58,994 bases of DNA from the NCBI GenBank assembly GCA_902791865.1, contig CADAXK010000018.1:1-58994 (forward strand), given 5' to 3'. The notes beneath the pieces are model-generated. The model had not been told where the DNA came from, searched no databases, and saw only the letters and a list, made by a program, of their open reading frames with translations. Position numbers and translations under genes: made by a program. This stretch comes from an uncultured Bacteroidia bacterium (GTDB lineage Bacteria; Bacteroidota; Bacteroidia; Bacteroidales; ML635J-15). Of this stretch, positions 52,201 to 58,994 are shown in pieces. How positions within the stretch are numbered: the first letter of the stretch is position 1; each line of letters begins with the position of its first letter.

Positions 52201-55200
52201 TGACGATTCCTGAAGAACTTACCGCTTCGATGAATGCTACGACCCCTGCATGTAGTGGTGGCACAACCAGTGCAAGCGTCATCGTCAATGGTGGCACATC
52301 GCCTTACGAATATCATTGGTCTGACGATGGTAGCCGTACAGGAAACATAGCTACCAACATTGACGCTGGTTACTATCAGGTTTCGGTTAGCGACGCCAAC
52401 GGATGTTCTACAGAAGCAAACATTGACATTAGTAATCCTGACGAACTTATAGCAACTATTAGTGCAGATGCCATCTACTGCCACAATGCAACTACTAATA
52501 TTACCGTGAATGTACAGAACGGCACTCCAGACTACACATATATATGGAGTGACGATGACACGCGCAATAGTAACATTGCTAGTGGTGTTTCGGCAGGTTC
52601 CTATGAGGTTGCAGTCAGCGATGCCAACGGATGTACTGCGATAGCAAGCATTGACATCAGTAATCCTGACGAACTTACCGCTTCGATGAGTGCAGATGCT
52701 ATCTACTGTCACGATGCAACGACTAATATTACCGTGGATGTACAGAACGGCACAGCAGACTACACCTATGTATGGAGCGACGATGACACTCGCAATGGCA
52801 ACATAGCTAGTAATGTGTCGTCAGGCTCATATACGGTTTATGTTACCGATGCACACGACTGTACAGCAATAGCAAGCATTGAAATCAGTAATCCTGAGGA
52901 ATTTACAGCATCTATGAGTGCAGATGCCATCTACTGTCACGATGCAACGACTAATATTACCGTGAATGTACAGAACGGCACTCCAGACTACACATATATC
53001 TGGAGCGATGATGACACCCGCAACGGCAACACCGCTAGTGATGTGTCGGCAGGTTCATATACAGTTTCTGTTACCGATGCACACGACTGTATAGCAATAG
53101 CAAGTATTGATATCAGTAATCCTGAGGAATTTACAGCATCTATGAGTGCCGGTGCTATCAATTGTTATGGTGAAACAACTAACATCACCGTCAATGTGGA
53201 GAACGGCACACCAGACTACACATATATTTGGAGCGATGATGACACCCGCAACGGTAACACCGCTAGCGATGTGTCTGAAGGTACTTATACTGTCACGGTA
53301 AGAGATGTCCATAGTTGTAGTGCAGAAGCAAGCATTACGATTACTCAGCCAGATGAAATCATAATTACTGTAGAATCTACGTCACCTCAAATTTGTGAAA
53401 CGCTTGGTTCGATAACAGTTAGTGCAGAGGGCGGAACAGGAGAACTATCGTATGCTTGGAGTACAACTGCCCATGAGGCAACATATTCCGAACTAACAGC
53501 AGGTAACTACACAGTGACCGTTACAGATGAGAACAGATGTTCGGCAACCAGAACTATAGAGGTTGAAGATCATTCTGTAATACCTGATGTGGACATTACC
53601 AATAATACAGGAGTCACGGTTATTACTTGTGCAGTTACAGAAATATCGCTCACTGCGGAAGGTACAGGAGATTTCGAATGGTCAAATGGGGAACCTGGAG
53701 CTGAACTTACCGTCACAACGCCGAATGACTATACAGTAACCATAACCGATGCTAACGGCTGTGTCAATACCGCAACAATAACCATCGAGCAGAGCAACGA
53801 GAATCCAGTTGTAACACTAGTTGATGATAACATTACAATTTGTGCAGGTCAGACCGCAACAGTTACAATAGATGAGGTTACAAACGGGGTTGCCCCATAT
53901 CATTATTCATGGAACGGTGGTACATACGGTGACTATACCGAATTTACAACATCTCCTCTATCAGCAGACGATGCAGTAACAGTTGATGTAAAGGATGACA
54001 ACGGTTGTATTGGTTCTGCAACTGCATCGATAACTGTCAACAATCGTCCTACGGCTGAAATATCTGGCGGAGAGGCAATATGCAACGGCGAGGAGGCGAC
54101 CTTCACCATCACCTTCACAGGCGCACCAGCCTATAATTATACTTGGAGCGATGGTAACGACGAGCACAGCGGAAGCACGGACGACTCGAGCGTAACGATA
54201 ACCGTAACGCCGACATCAACAACGACATACACACTTGTTTCGCTTAACGACGACAATTGTACGTCAATCGACAGAGACCTTACCGGTTCGGTAGAAATCA
54301 TCGTTAACGAGATGCCAACCGCAGCAATCGCCACAACCGACAATATAATGTGCGTTGCACCGTTCAGCGGTGTTATTGTTGTTGATGGTTTCGGTCCTGA
54401 AACAGGCGATTATACAGTTTCACTTGAAGGAACTGGTATCTCGGCACAGACAGTTGCATACGATGAAGTTGCAAGCTTTACTGAACTCGCTGCAGGAAAC
54501 TACGATGTTCAGTTTTCATACACGGCAAATTCGCAGACTTGTTCCACAGTTGTTCCTGTAACAATTAGCGATGAGCTTTCGTATCCGTCTGTTGATGTTA
54601 CAGCATTTAACAATGGTTGTGCAGGAGAAAACAACGGAACTATTGAAATTCTGGCATCAAACGGCACACCAGATTACACATACGCTTGGACGGATGCAGA
54701 TGACAATGTAGTGACTTGCGATGCCGATGGCAACCTTAGCGGACTTGGCACGGGCACATATACTGTAACCGTAACCGATGCACACGGCTGTGCGACTAGC
54801 ACAAGCCAGTCAATATCAAGTCCTGATGTGGCATTGTCAGCAACAATCAGTGGACCGACAGAGGTTTGCAACAATACTACAGCGACATTAACCGTCAACG
54901 CAGAGCATGGAACGCCAGACTACAGTTACGAATGGAATGATGCAGCGCATACCATAACCGCATCCATAACAACGCCGACACTTGATGGTAACAATACGCC
55001 GTTTACCTATAATGTAGTCGTTACCGATGCAAACGGATGTACCATAGAGGCTTCACATACCGTAACCATTGGCGACACCCCACAATTAGAATTGAGCGCC
55101 GATGCGGAAATATGCTATGGAAGCAATGCCACATTGACGGCAACCGTTACCAATGCAGGAACTAACTACACCATTGAATGGACAAGCACAGATGCAGGAG

Positions 55201-58200
55201 CAGGACTTCCAGCCGATGTTGATACGGAAGAAATCGTTGTTACACCGACATCAACAAGTACCTACACTGCAACACTGACCACCGATGTCTGCAACACTGG
55301 TTCTGATTATGTCGTAATAGATAATATATCAGTGACAGTTAATCCGAAGCCTGAAGTTGACATAACAACGGCAAATGCAACCGTATGTCCGGATGCAGTA
55401 ATTGACCTTGCAGCAGAACTTACCGCCGAAGGCACAGCGGACTATACCTACACATGGAGCGCATCGGCAGGATTGACGCTTGCCGAAACAGGCGACATAA
55501 CCACCGATGCGACAACAACTACAAATTCAGTCGCAGCGCCAGAGGCAAGTGCAACCAGTTGTGGTGCAACATATAGCATTAATCTTCATGTTGTTGATGC
55601 AAACGGATGTACAGCAGATGCTATACCGATGGAAATTACAGTAGTTGATGATGTAGCACCAGTGATAGGTACAGCAGATCTGGACAGAACGCTTACATCC
55701 ACGGATTGTACATTCATCGTACCTGACCTTACAGGAGAAGTCCGTGCAATATCGAGTGACAACTGCACGGATGTTGATGCCCTCACAATCACGCAGAACC
55801 CAATGGCAGGAGAGGAGATCGCTGCCCAAAGTACAGTAACCGTCACCGTTACCGACCAGTGCGGAACCAGCAGCGCCGTTGACATTGTACTGAGAGTCCC
55901 CGATGCGTTGTCCTTGAACGAAGTTGCCGGCAGCCATATAAATGCGACCGGAAACGGACGAACAGACGGCGTACTTGAAGTCTTTGCTAATGGTGGAACG
56001 CCAGAATATCAGTACAGAATTAATGATGGAGAATACCAGAGCAGCGGAATATTCCCTGGACTAGGTGCCGGTACATATACCGTAGAGGTCGTTGATGCCA
56101 ATGGTTGTACAGCAACTATAAGCATAGAGATTACAGAGCCTAATGTACTTGAGGCAACGATTAGCACGCCGGTAGCGCTATTGTGTAATGGCGATGACAC
56201 CGATGTAACTGTAAATGTAACGGGCGGAACTGAACCATATCACTTTGCATGGAGCGATGGCAACGAATACGATGTAAATGTTGTAAGCGGTCTGACTGCA
56301 GGAACCTATACGGTTACTGTATCCGATGTAAACAACTGCATAGCAATAGCAACAGTGGAGATAACCCAGCCAGAGCAGCTTCAGGCATCGTTGTCCGCAG
56401 ATGAAATAAATTGTAATGGTGAAACAGCTACGGCAATTGTTACTGTTAGTGGTGGAACTCAGGACTACAGCTACGCTTGGTCTGATGATAATACGCGCAC
56501 TGGCAATACCGCATCCGGTCTTACAGCTGGCACATATACGGTGACTGTAACCGATGCTAACCTATGTTCGGCGGAAACGGAAGTTATAATTTCGGAGCCT
56601 ACGGCAATTACGATATCTGTGGAAAGCACATCACCTCAAATCTGTGAAACACTCGGTTCTATAGAGGTCAGCGCAACTGGAGGAACGGGAACATTGTCGT
56701 ACGCATGGAGCACGACGGCTCACGATGCAATTTATTCCGACTTAATGGCAGGAAACTATACCGTTACGGTAACGGATGAAAACAACTGTTCTGCTACCGA
56801 AACCATAGAGGTTGAGGACCATTCTGTAATACCTGATGTTTCAATTGTCAACAATACAGGAACTGTACTTCTTACCTGCGATGTGCTAGAAATCTACCTC
56901 ATAGCGGATGGCACTGGAGAATTTGCATGGTCAAACGGAGAAATCGGTGCCGAACTTACTGTTACAATACCAGATAACTACACAGTAACTATAACCGATG
57001 CCAATGGATGTACCAATTCCGCATCAGTAAGAATCGACCAGAGCAACGGTACCCCAATTGTTGTATTGGCTAACGACGATATCACAATATGCGCAGGTAC
57101 ATCAACGACAGTGGAAGTAGCTTCTGTAACCGGAGGTGTCACACCATACGAATATTCGTGGGATGATGGGGCAACCTTCGGAACCGAACCCCAATATGCT
57201 ACCGGCAATCTTTTGGCTGACGGTAGCTACAGTGTAATAGTTCGTGATGCCAACGGTTGTACAGGTGATGCAATAGCAACAGTGACCGTCAATGCGCCTT
57301 CGGTTGGAACTCTTGGCCTTACAGGAGAAACTACGATTTGCGATGGAAGTTCTACTGCCATTACAGTTGTTTCTGATAATGACAATGTCGGTGATTTGAC
57401 TTTCGCATGGTCGAATGGACTTGGCAATGATGCAACATCGGCAGACATCACAACAGCAGGTGATTATTCAGTTACCGTAACTGCTACTAATGTTGTAAAT
57501 ACAGTAACTTGTACAGACGAGATTGTCTTGACAGAGAACATATCTGTCAATGTTCGCCCGACAGCAACAGTTAGCGGAAGCACAGCAATCTGTGCCGACA
57601 ACACTGATGAACAAATGGTAACATTCACATTTACAGGCACTGCACCATTTGTTTACACCTGGAGCGATGGCACAAGCAGTCACAACGAGACGACAAACAA
57701 TGCTACCGTAACCATTACGGTAACGCCGAGCGAGACAACAACCTACTCGATTACGGCCTTGAGCGATGCCAACTGCACCGCAACGGACGGCGACATGGCA
57801 AATTCTGCAACGATTACCGTCAACGAGCTTCCTGTTGTGGTTCTTGCAACGCCAGCAGCTATATGCGATGGACAGTCGACTACAATAGAGATTGAAAGTC
57901 TCACAGGAGGAACGCCTAGCTATCAGTATTCATGGGACGGTGGCGTAACGTTTGGAAGTAGCAATGAGTACAATACTGGAGTATTATCTACTGACGCAAC
58001 ATTCAACTTGATAGTCCGAGATGCCAACGGATGTACGGCATCTGCGGAAACAACAGTCAGCGTAGGCGAGAACATCATGCCAGTATTTGCGGATTACGAG
58101 GCCTGCAACGGTGATACGCAGATAGTCCTTCCGACCGAATCAGAGAATGGCATCACTGGAACATGGTCACCTGCAATAGTTGATATGACATCGTCGCATA

Positions 58201-58994
58201 CCTATACATTTACGCCAGATCCGAGCTTCTGCGCGCAGCAGACCAGCATTGATGTCTCAATCCATGACCGTCCAACAGTATCGGTTAGCGGAAGTGTTGC
58301 AATCTGTGAAGGCAATACAGATGGACAGGTAATTACCATGTCGTTCACGGGCGTTGCACCATACGAATACACATGGAGCGATGGCAATGGAACATATTCG
58401 GAAACTACTAATGATAACGTTGTAACCATGTATGTAACTCCTACTGCAACTACGACTTATTCAATTGTTTCATTGCAGGACAATAATGGCTGTTCGGCTA
58501 ATGATTTGTCCTCGTCAGCAACCGTCACAGTCAATGCCAATCCGGCGGTCAGCATCATTGTACCATACGAAGAGATCAACTGCCGCCACCGCACGATAAC
58601 GGCTACTGCGACAGGCAGCGAAGCGACCTACGACTGGTCTAACGCCTACGACTGGTCTAACGGCTCGTCTTCATCCACCGCAGTATTCACATCTGCGGGA
58701 GAATACAGCGTTATCGCCAGCGCGCCAAACGGCTGTACCGCCGAGGCATCGGTAGAAATCACCGAGAACCTTACGCAGCCCGATGTCACGATAGACAACA
58801 TCACCGGCTCCGAATGGCTGAACTGCATCTACACGTCGATATCTGTTACGGCCACCGGCGGCGAGAGCTACCGCTGGTCCAGCGGACAGACCACTGCAGG
58901 CATCACCATTACCGCCCCGAACACGTACATAGTCACTGCGACCGGCACTAACGGCTGCGAAGCGACAGCCAGCATAGAGATACACCAGCCTGAA
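43245..58994 (+). CDS. Giant secreted adhesin, SprB-like (3' end outside the window)
   Basis: Open for 5,250 codons from ATG 43245 to the last base; no stop in this frame. Residues 1-25 are a signal peptide ending VYSQ. Order: an N-terminal domain with WYIFLITNYSQAAGNITFV; Ig-like and PKD-like beta domains; a right-handed beta-helix-like stretch (VLYVSVAGGGSGLTAY, GTYTTDYPIELV) with an inserted FTLCGTTYYAGSSLYISANG domain; a glycine-rich block; Ig-like domains; ten near-identical 84-residue HYR-like repeats; then many SprB-type repeats (TYIWSDDDTRNGNTAS, YTVTVTDANGC). SprB proteins are moved on the cell surface and exported by the type IX secretion system, so surface adhesion or gliding is expected. 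The C-terminal sorting domain would lie beyond the window. Confidence 0.93.
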   Translation, partial: MKNFVRLLVLALGLVVGIDDAVYSQDYCSIKFDSPSDSAAYMRLQELRRMRIAEMTTAELDEYSDLKYSGLDAKYTVPNMFKAGSSSLCSNAISFCTDNDAYTYPAATTSTGATEFGDNGGNVGCLYTTPSPAWFVMRIDNPGNLLIYMEHSNGQDIDFICWGPFTASTKEELLDRYCGNISLLNTDDNDNGNHRPDNGNHSGDMGGYPTGNMVDCSYDPAATEWCYIPNAQAGKWYIFLITNYSQAAGNITFVAQHPSWMTGSVATTDCNIIANLTSNSPVCEGSTLRLTCSTVNNATSYQWYFLGATRNETVGSGTPIGTGTVLSRANATTAMTGWYAMDISTASRTNRFLTYAIVTPSPSGTITASPSSTVCAGQQVTLTASATNATGYQWASGTGTSTTITPGASSTHYVTLTNTTTVNDPNLGHSVTNTCYSYANIRITVNPTPSVSISPVEARICTGNSVDLISEVQNCDDCTFAWNTGANVDDIGVSPTTTTTYTVTVTNSYGCTAVSNPSVVNVVSSEDVGECNVLYVSVAGGGSGLTAYEPTDLLTALNLAECSGATIRMEEGTYTTDYPIELVSHVTLEGGYFNDFTQKKSNAGATTITRTNTYTLGTANAPRLVAIEANNISDFALHDITVTTADAQTLPQGEQVSYMYSCSGWNFSATTNNGYTSIQSGGTNPGSFSDDARFSISMPFDFTLCGTTYYAGSSLYISANGYVAFGSDASAISSSPYASSIMALLHDLRPRDYYGTNIKYKVDGTTPNRVLTVEWYEIAQYNSSCRTTSYNETFQIKMHERTNVVDIIYQNINPCDATSYTPRVGIKDYQANSTIYVNANTSWTNPTTQAAEIGNTFNSSHKPSSGLKYTFTPNLTPSSEAVVIASNYGTSTYAIHMNHCSSYNITRCQLKPGKATTGKNGANGIAGANGGNGGNGSSTSSNSNTTGGSGGTNPSCSAANGTQGGTGGRDYQSGGAGVGGGGAGGGIESSGSAGSNGSNGSNGTSYSGQRATVNNTSTYYGEYFKGTIARTGGTGANGTGGKGGGGGGGTDASMSSCYKGGGSGGGGGAGGCGGTGGAGGFSGGSSFGVYLYNDMSSTELANRFIDCNIVSGTVGTGGTGGNGASGGSGGTGGSGGSGGTNAWYCSASSGSGGKGGNGGSGGTGGAGENGANGVSYKIASVTTAGVCTPITTGYNYNLSGQTAIIAGTPDYPIASCSNVEMQMGSGTYTTFGTGASPASGNSSTVFEYSSAGYKTPQTGSGDANRYSSFINIIQAAPDVSNVQVAGEDTLCCAGVYEYCLENLPNNTPVMVSWSLTTSVNDVASVASLTNLTCLSIDVENTTSAIQYAYLRAEISTGCCGIIKIVRDTVVLMPVPPEINQLSDHEICEGEDYTMSISVNEDLLCHPIYQWVRGDELITGANSNTYTISNATASMAGEYSVYVATDCGMEADVAHITVNSMPNLTVTTTPVCANEATHFTITSDVNTTITYNINNVNSGATQTLTLTGGVAQNVDYTIEHNSILTIETVQVGSCQWTLNEAYPLDVYDDDQTVFAGADFTVCGRDATLRGNSTVGSEWNGLWTIPNATDAANTTIADNTLYNTGVTYNGSELPHSVTFRWTITSTHCPNRSFYDEVTGTFSSLTLTSTPTNVVCNGANNGSITITTTNGATPYSYTWSDDDNRTGNTANNLAPGTYTVTVNDANECSATTSVTITEPDALVAYIDTPDNTCPGSTVTLTGGLTTAGTANYTYTWSTASGVTFTSNPVTVSATSVTSTATIPTACSGTYQINLHVQDGHGCTADATPINIVASVGNNITISGGTNTKTVECVDGLADPHTLTPSVMPTVTDACGRDISSSATLTTSPNLSSITCEGSAAYVYTYTDCAGHTKTWTFTYTIQRSTAPSEVGGPVATTGTAECLVDATAPTTLPVVKDVCGNTLTAPTPVVTDNPNPITCGGTRTYTYKYKDCANKEFVWTYTYTIAHTTAPSEVGGPVATTGTAECLSDVAAPTTLPVVKDVCGNTLTAPTPVVTDNPDPITCGGTRKYTYTYKDCANLEFVWTYTYTIAHTTAPSEVGGPVATTGTAECLSDVAAPTTLPVVKDVCGNTLTAPTPVVTDNPDPITCAGTRKYTYTYKDCANKEFVWTYTYTISHTTAPSEVGGPVATTGTAECLADASAPTTLPVVKDVCGNTLTAPTPVVTDNPDPITCAGTRKYTYTYKDCANKEFVWTYTYTISHTTAPSEVGGPVATTGTAECLADASAPTTLPVVKDVCGNTLTAPTPVVTDNPDPITCAGTRKYTYTYKDCANLEFVWTYTYTIAHTTAPSEVGGPVATTGTAECLADVAAPTTLPVVKDVCGNTLTAPTPVVTDNPDPLTCGGTRTYTYTYKDCANLEFVWTYTFTIAHTTAPSEVGGPVATTGTAECLADVAAPTTLPVVKDVCGNTLTAPTPVVTDNPDPLTCGGTRTYTYTYKDCANLEFVWAYTYTISHTTAPSEVGGPVATTGTAECLADASAPATLPVVKDVCGNTLTAPTPVVTDNPNPITCGGTREYTYTYKDCANLEFVWTYTYTISHTTAPSEVGGPVATTGTAECIADATAPTNLPVVKDVCGNTLSAPTPVVTDNPDPITCGGTRTYTYTYKDCANLEFVWTYTYTIAHTTAPSEVGGPVATTGTAGCLVDATAPTTLPVVKDVCGNTLTAPTPVVTDNPDPMTCDGTRTYTYTYKDCANKEFVWTYTYTIERSDFDMPDNDGATVACASEITAPTLPEVTDACGNALTGVLKSGYPTETPTCNGDVRYVYTFTDCKGTAHDWTFTYTIERNIDPSFSGTWPNDISNQNACYADRDISGLLADDDVAGMYTAACGTISVSHSDVADPTSNCGWTVTRTYTITDGCNEVTNTMSVSGGDQTAPTIGDDDLDRELTSTDCVFIVPDLTDDVRAISSDNCTSNADLTITQSPVAGTEVATETTVTVTVTDQCSKSSTKQIVLTIPEELTASMNATTPACSGGTTSASVIVNGGTSPYEYHWSDDGSRTGNIATNIDAGYYQVSVSDANGCSTEANIDISNPDELIATISADAIYCHNATTNITVNVQNGTPDYTYIWSDDDTRNSNIASGVSAGSYEVAVSDANGCTAIASIDISNPDELTASMSADAIYCHDATTNITVDVQNGTADYTYVWSDDDTRNGNIASNVSSGSYTVYVTDAHDCTAIASIEISNPEEFTASMSADAIYCHDATTNITVNVQNGTPDYTYIWSDDDTRNGNTASDVSAGSYTVSVTDAHDCIAIASIDISNPEEFTASMSAGAINCYGETTNITVNVENGTPDYTYIWSDDDTRNGNTASDVSEGTYTVTVRDVHSCSAEASITITQPDEIIITVESTSPQICETLGSITVSAEGGTGELSYAWSTTAHEATYSELTAGNYTVTVTDENRCSATRTIEVEDHSVIPDVDITNNTGVTVITCAVTEISLTAEGTGDFEWSNGEPGAELTVTTPNDYTVTITDANGCVNTATITIEQSNENPVVTLVDDNITICAGQTATVTIDEVTNGVAPYHYSWNGGTYGDYTEFTTSPLSADDAVTVDVKDDNGCIGSATASITVNNRPTAEISGGEAICNGEEATFTITFTGAPAYNYTWSDGNDEHSGSTDDSSVTITVTPTSTTTYTLVSLNDDNCTSIDRDLTGSVEIIVNEMPTAAIATTDNIMCVAPFSGVIVVDGFGPETGDYTVSLEGTGISAQTVAYDEVASFTELAAGNYDVQFSYTANSQTCSTVVPVTISDELSYPSVDVTAFNNGCAGENNGTIEILASNGTPDYTYAWTDADDNVVTCDADGNLSGLGTGTYTVTVTDAHGCATSTSQSISSPDVALSATISGPTEVCNNTTATLTVNAEHGTPDYSYEWNDAAHTITASITTPTLDGNNTPFTYNVVVTDANGCTIEASHTVTIGDTPQLELSADAEICYGSNATLTATVTNAGTNYTIEWTSTDAGAGLPADVDTEEIVVTPTSTSTYTATLTTDVCNTGSDYVVIDNISVTVNPKPEVDITTANATVCPDAVIDLAAELTAEGTADYTYTWSASAGLTLAETGDITTDATTTTNSVAAPEASATSCGATYSINLHVVDANGCTADAIPMEITVVDDVAPVIGTADLDRTLTSTDCTFIVPDLTGEVRAISSDNCTDVDALTITQNPMAGEEIAAQSTVTVTVTDQCGTSSAVDIVLRVPDALSLNEVAGSHINATGNGRTDGVLEVFANGGTPEYQYRINDGEYQSSGIFPGLGAGTYTVEVVDANGCTATISIEITEPNVLEATISTPVALLCNGDDTDVTVNVTGGTEPYHFAWSDGNEYDVNVVSGLTAGTYTVTVSDVNNCIAIATVEITQPEQLQASLSADEINCNGETATAIVTVSGGTQDYSYAWSDDNTRTGNTASGLTAGTYTVTVTDANLCSAETEVIISEPTAITISVESTSPQICETLGSIEVSATGGTGTLSYAWSTTAHDAIYSDLMAGNYTVTVTDENNCSATETIEVEDHSVIPDVSIVNNTGTVLLTCDVLEIYLIADGTGEFAWSNGEIGAELTVTIPDNYTVTITDANGCTNSASVRIDQSNGTPIVVLANDDITICAGTSTTVEVASVTGGVTPYEYSWDDGATFGTEPQYATGNLLADGSYSVIVRDANGCTGDAIATVTVNAPSVGTLGLTGETTICDGSSTAITVVSDNDNVGDLTFAWSNGLGNDATSADITTAGDYSVTVTATNVVNTVTCTDEIVLTENISVNVRPTATVSGSTAICADNTDEQMVTFTFTGTAPFVYTWSDGTSSHNETTNNATVTITVTPSETTTYSITALSDANCTATDGDMANSATITVNELPVVVLATPAAICDGQSTTIEIESLTGGTPSYQYSWDGGVTFGSSNEYNTGVLSTDATFNLIVRDANGCTASAETTVSVGENIMPVFADYEACNGDTQIVLPTESENGITGTWSPAIVDMTSSHTYTFTPDPSFCAQQTSIDVSIHDRPTVSVSGSVAICEGNTDGQVITMSFTGVAPYEYTWSDGNGTYSETTNDNVVTMYVTPTATTTYSIVSLQDNNGCSANDLSSSATVTVNANPAVSIIVPYEEINCRHRTITATATGSEATYDWSNAYDWSNGSSSSTAVFTSAGEYSVIASAPNGCTAEASVEITENLTQPDVTIDNITGSEWLNCIYTSISVTATGGESYRWSSGQTTAGITITAPNTYIVTATGTNGCEATASIEIHQPE
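45996..46770 (+). repeat. Glycine-rich low-complexity block within the adhesin
   Basis: Encodes long runs of GGxGG, GANG, GGTGG and NGSNGS. In two parts around a short non-repetitive segment (about 46270-46320). Resembles Gly-rich linker/collagen-like or filamentous regions; the antisense Pro-rich frame is only its shadow. Confidence 0.9.
48699..51719 (+). repeat. Tandem 252-bp (84-residue) HYR-like repeats
   Basis: Ten near-identical units start with the codons for APSEVGGPV at 48951, 49203, 49455, 49707, 49959, 50211, 50463, 50715, 50967 and 51219: exact 252-bp spacing. Divergent copies flank them (48699-48950 and 51471-51719). Each unit carries four conserved Cys (AEC, DVCGN, ITC, KDC), probably two disulfides, and alternates between THTTAPSE and NKEFVW/NLEFVW variants. 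Confidence 0.95.
52224..53350 (+). repeat. Tandem 228-bp (76-residue) SprB-type repeats
   Basis: GCAGATG-type anchors at 52464, 52692, 52920 and 53148 are exactly 228 bp apart; the unit reads YCHDATTNITV, TPDYTYIWSDDDTRNGN, VTDAHDC, ISNPEE. A more divergent unit precedes at about 52236. Confidence 0.92.
53360..54000 (+). repeat. Large internal duplication of the adhesin, first copy
   Basis: Matches 56609-57249 with a constant offset of 3,249 bp (1,083 codons), for example CATTCTGTAATACCTGATGT at 53571 and 56820, and CAGAGCAACG at 53790 and 57039. Further, weaker similarity continues beyond with a changed offset (about 3,515). Confidence 0.85.
56609..57249 (+). repeat. Large internal duplication of the adhesin, second copy
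   Basis: See 53360-54000. The nucleotide divergence is clearly greater than among the ten 252-bp units, so this duplication is older. Confidence 0.85.

Noticed and set aside
48699..53350. Regularly spaced repeats considered as a CRISPR array
   Set aside because: Units are 252 and 228 bp, in frame, translated and without unique spacers.
43620..58985. Dozens of antisense and off-frame readings within the adhesin, several repeated at 252-bp steps
   Set aside because: All mirror the sense-strand repeats of the single open frame 43245-58994; low-complexity or repeat-derived sequence without starts of their own.
1..58994. tRNA and rRNA genes
   Set aside because: Looked for T-loop GTTCGAATC-type motifs with acceptor stems and for conserved rRNA segments; none found by eye.

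Overview
The window reads as chromosome of a Bacteroidales-type Bacteroidetes. Many genes are preceded by the Bacteroidetes -7 promoter element TAnnTTTG, Shine-Dalgarno sequences are mostly absent, and the gene content fits: two ECF sigma factors with membrane partner genes, DUF4252, GH97, C69 dipeptidase, M56/BlaI, Bro-N, and a SprB-type giant adhesin of the kind exported by the type IX secretion system. It is metabolic and housekeeping sequence interrupted by several accessory islands.

Layout. 1-3340: end of a flavodoxin gene, an ECF sigma/anti-sigma/DUF4252 operon (minus strand), a beta-carbonic anhydrase and a flavodoxin-ferredoxin (EFR1) protein. 3385-7610: an orphan MNT nucleotidyltransferase with only the first codons of a HEPN partner, a Sel1-repeat/methyltransferase gene broken by an exact 22-bp tandem duplication, and an unknown helical protein. 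7705-13057: DUF1848, PepD, a Bro-N protein flanked by short direct repeats, and a secreted C69 dipeptidase. 13063-21105 is the main accessory island, all on the minus strand: an RloA/RloB (AbiL-like) ATPase-Toprim pair; a TrlF-like PHP-ABC ATPase between two small genes; a MITE-like element; and a five-gene operon of small membrane-anchored proteins built around a J-domain and two paralogues with degenerate J-like modules. I cannot match that operon to any described system.

21667-24358: GH97 glycosidase and an AlkZ-related protein. 24450-27060: a promoter, a highly structured ~280-nt RNA ending in a terminator, then an EcoRI-family adenine methyltransferase and a DUF262-HNH nuclease. The RNA has mutually exclusive helices and a possible pseudoknot, so it could be an attenuator or a stand-alone ncRNA of a restriction-like module. 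27156-32082: a truncated YdeI homologue, a flavodoxin lipoprotein, a Fic protein behind an inverted-repeat operator, an acyltransferase, and a second ECF sigma operon. 32274-36520: deoxyhypusine-synthase-like and agmatinase genes (polyamine operon), an alpha/beta hydrolase whose 5' end merges with a repeat-flanked four-helix-bundle gene, and pheS. 36614-37546: a candidate small RNA, an XRE regulator and a ParE/RelE toxin-antitoxin pair. 37864-42901: an unknown secreted protein, a BlaI/M56 pair and methionine aminopeptidase.

43245-58994: one reading frame, open for 5,250 codons and running off the window. It encodes a giant secreted adhesin with an N-terminal beta-helix-like region, a glycine-rich block, ten near-identical 84-residue repeats, four-Cys each, and then SprB-like 76-residue repeats and larger duplicated blocks. 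No tRNA, rRNA or CRISPR array was seen. All assignments come from reading motifs; no database search was run.
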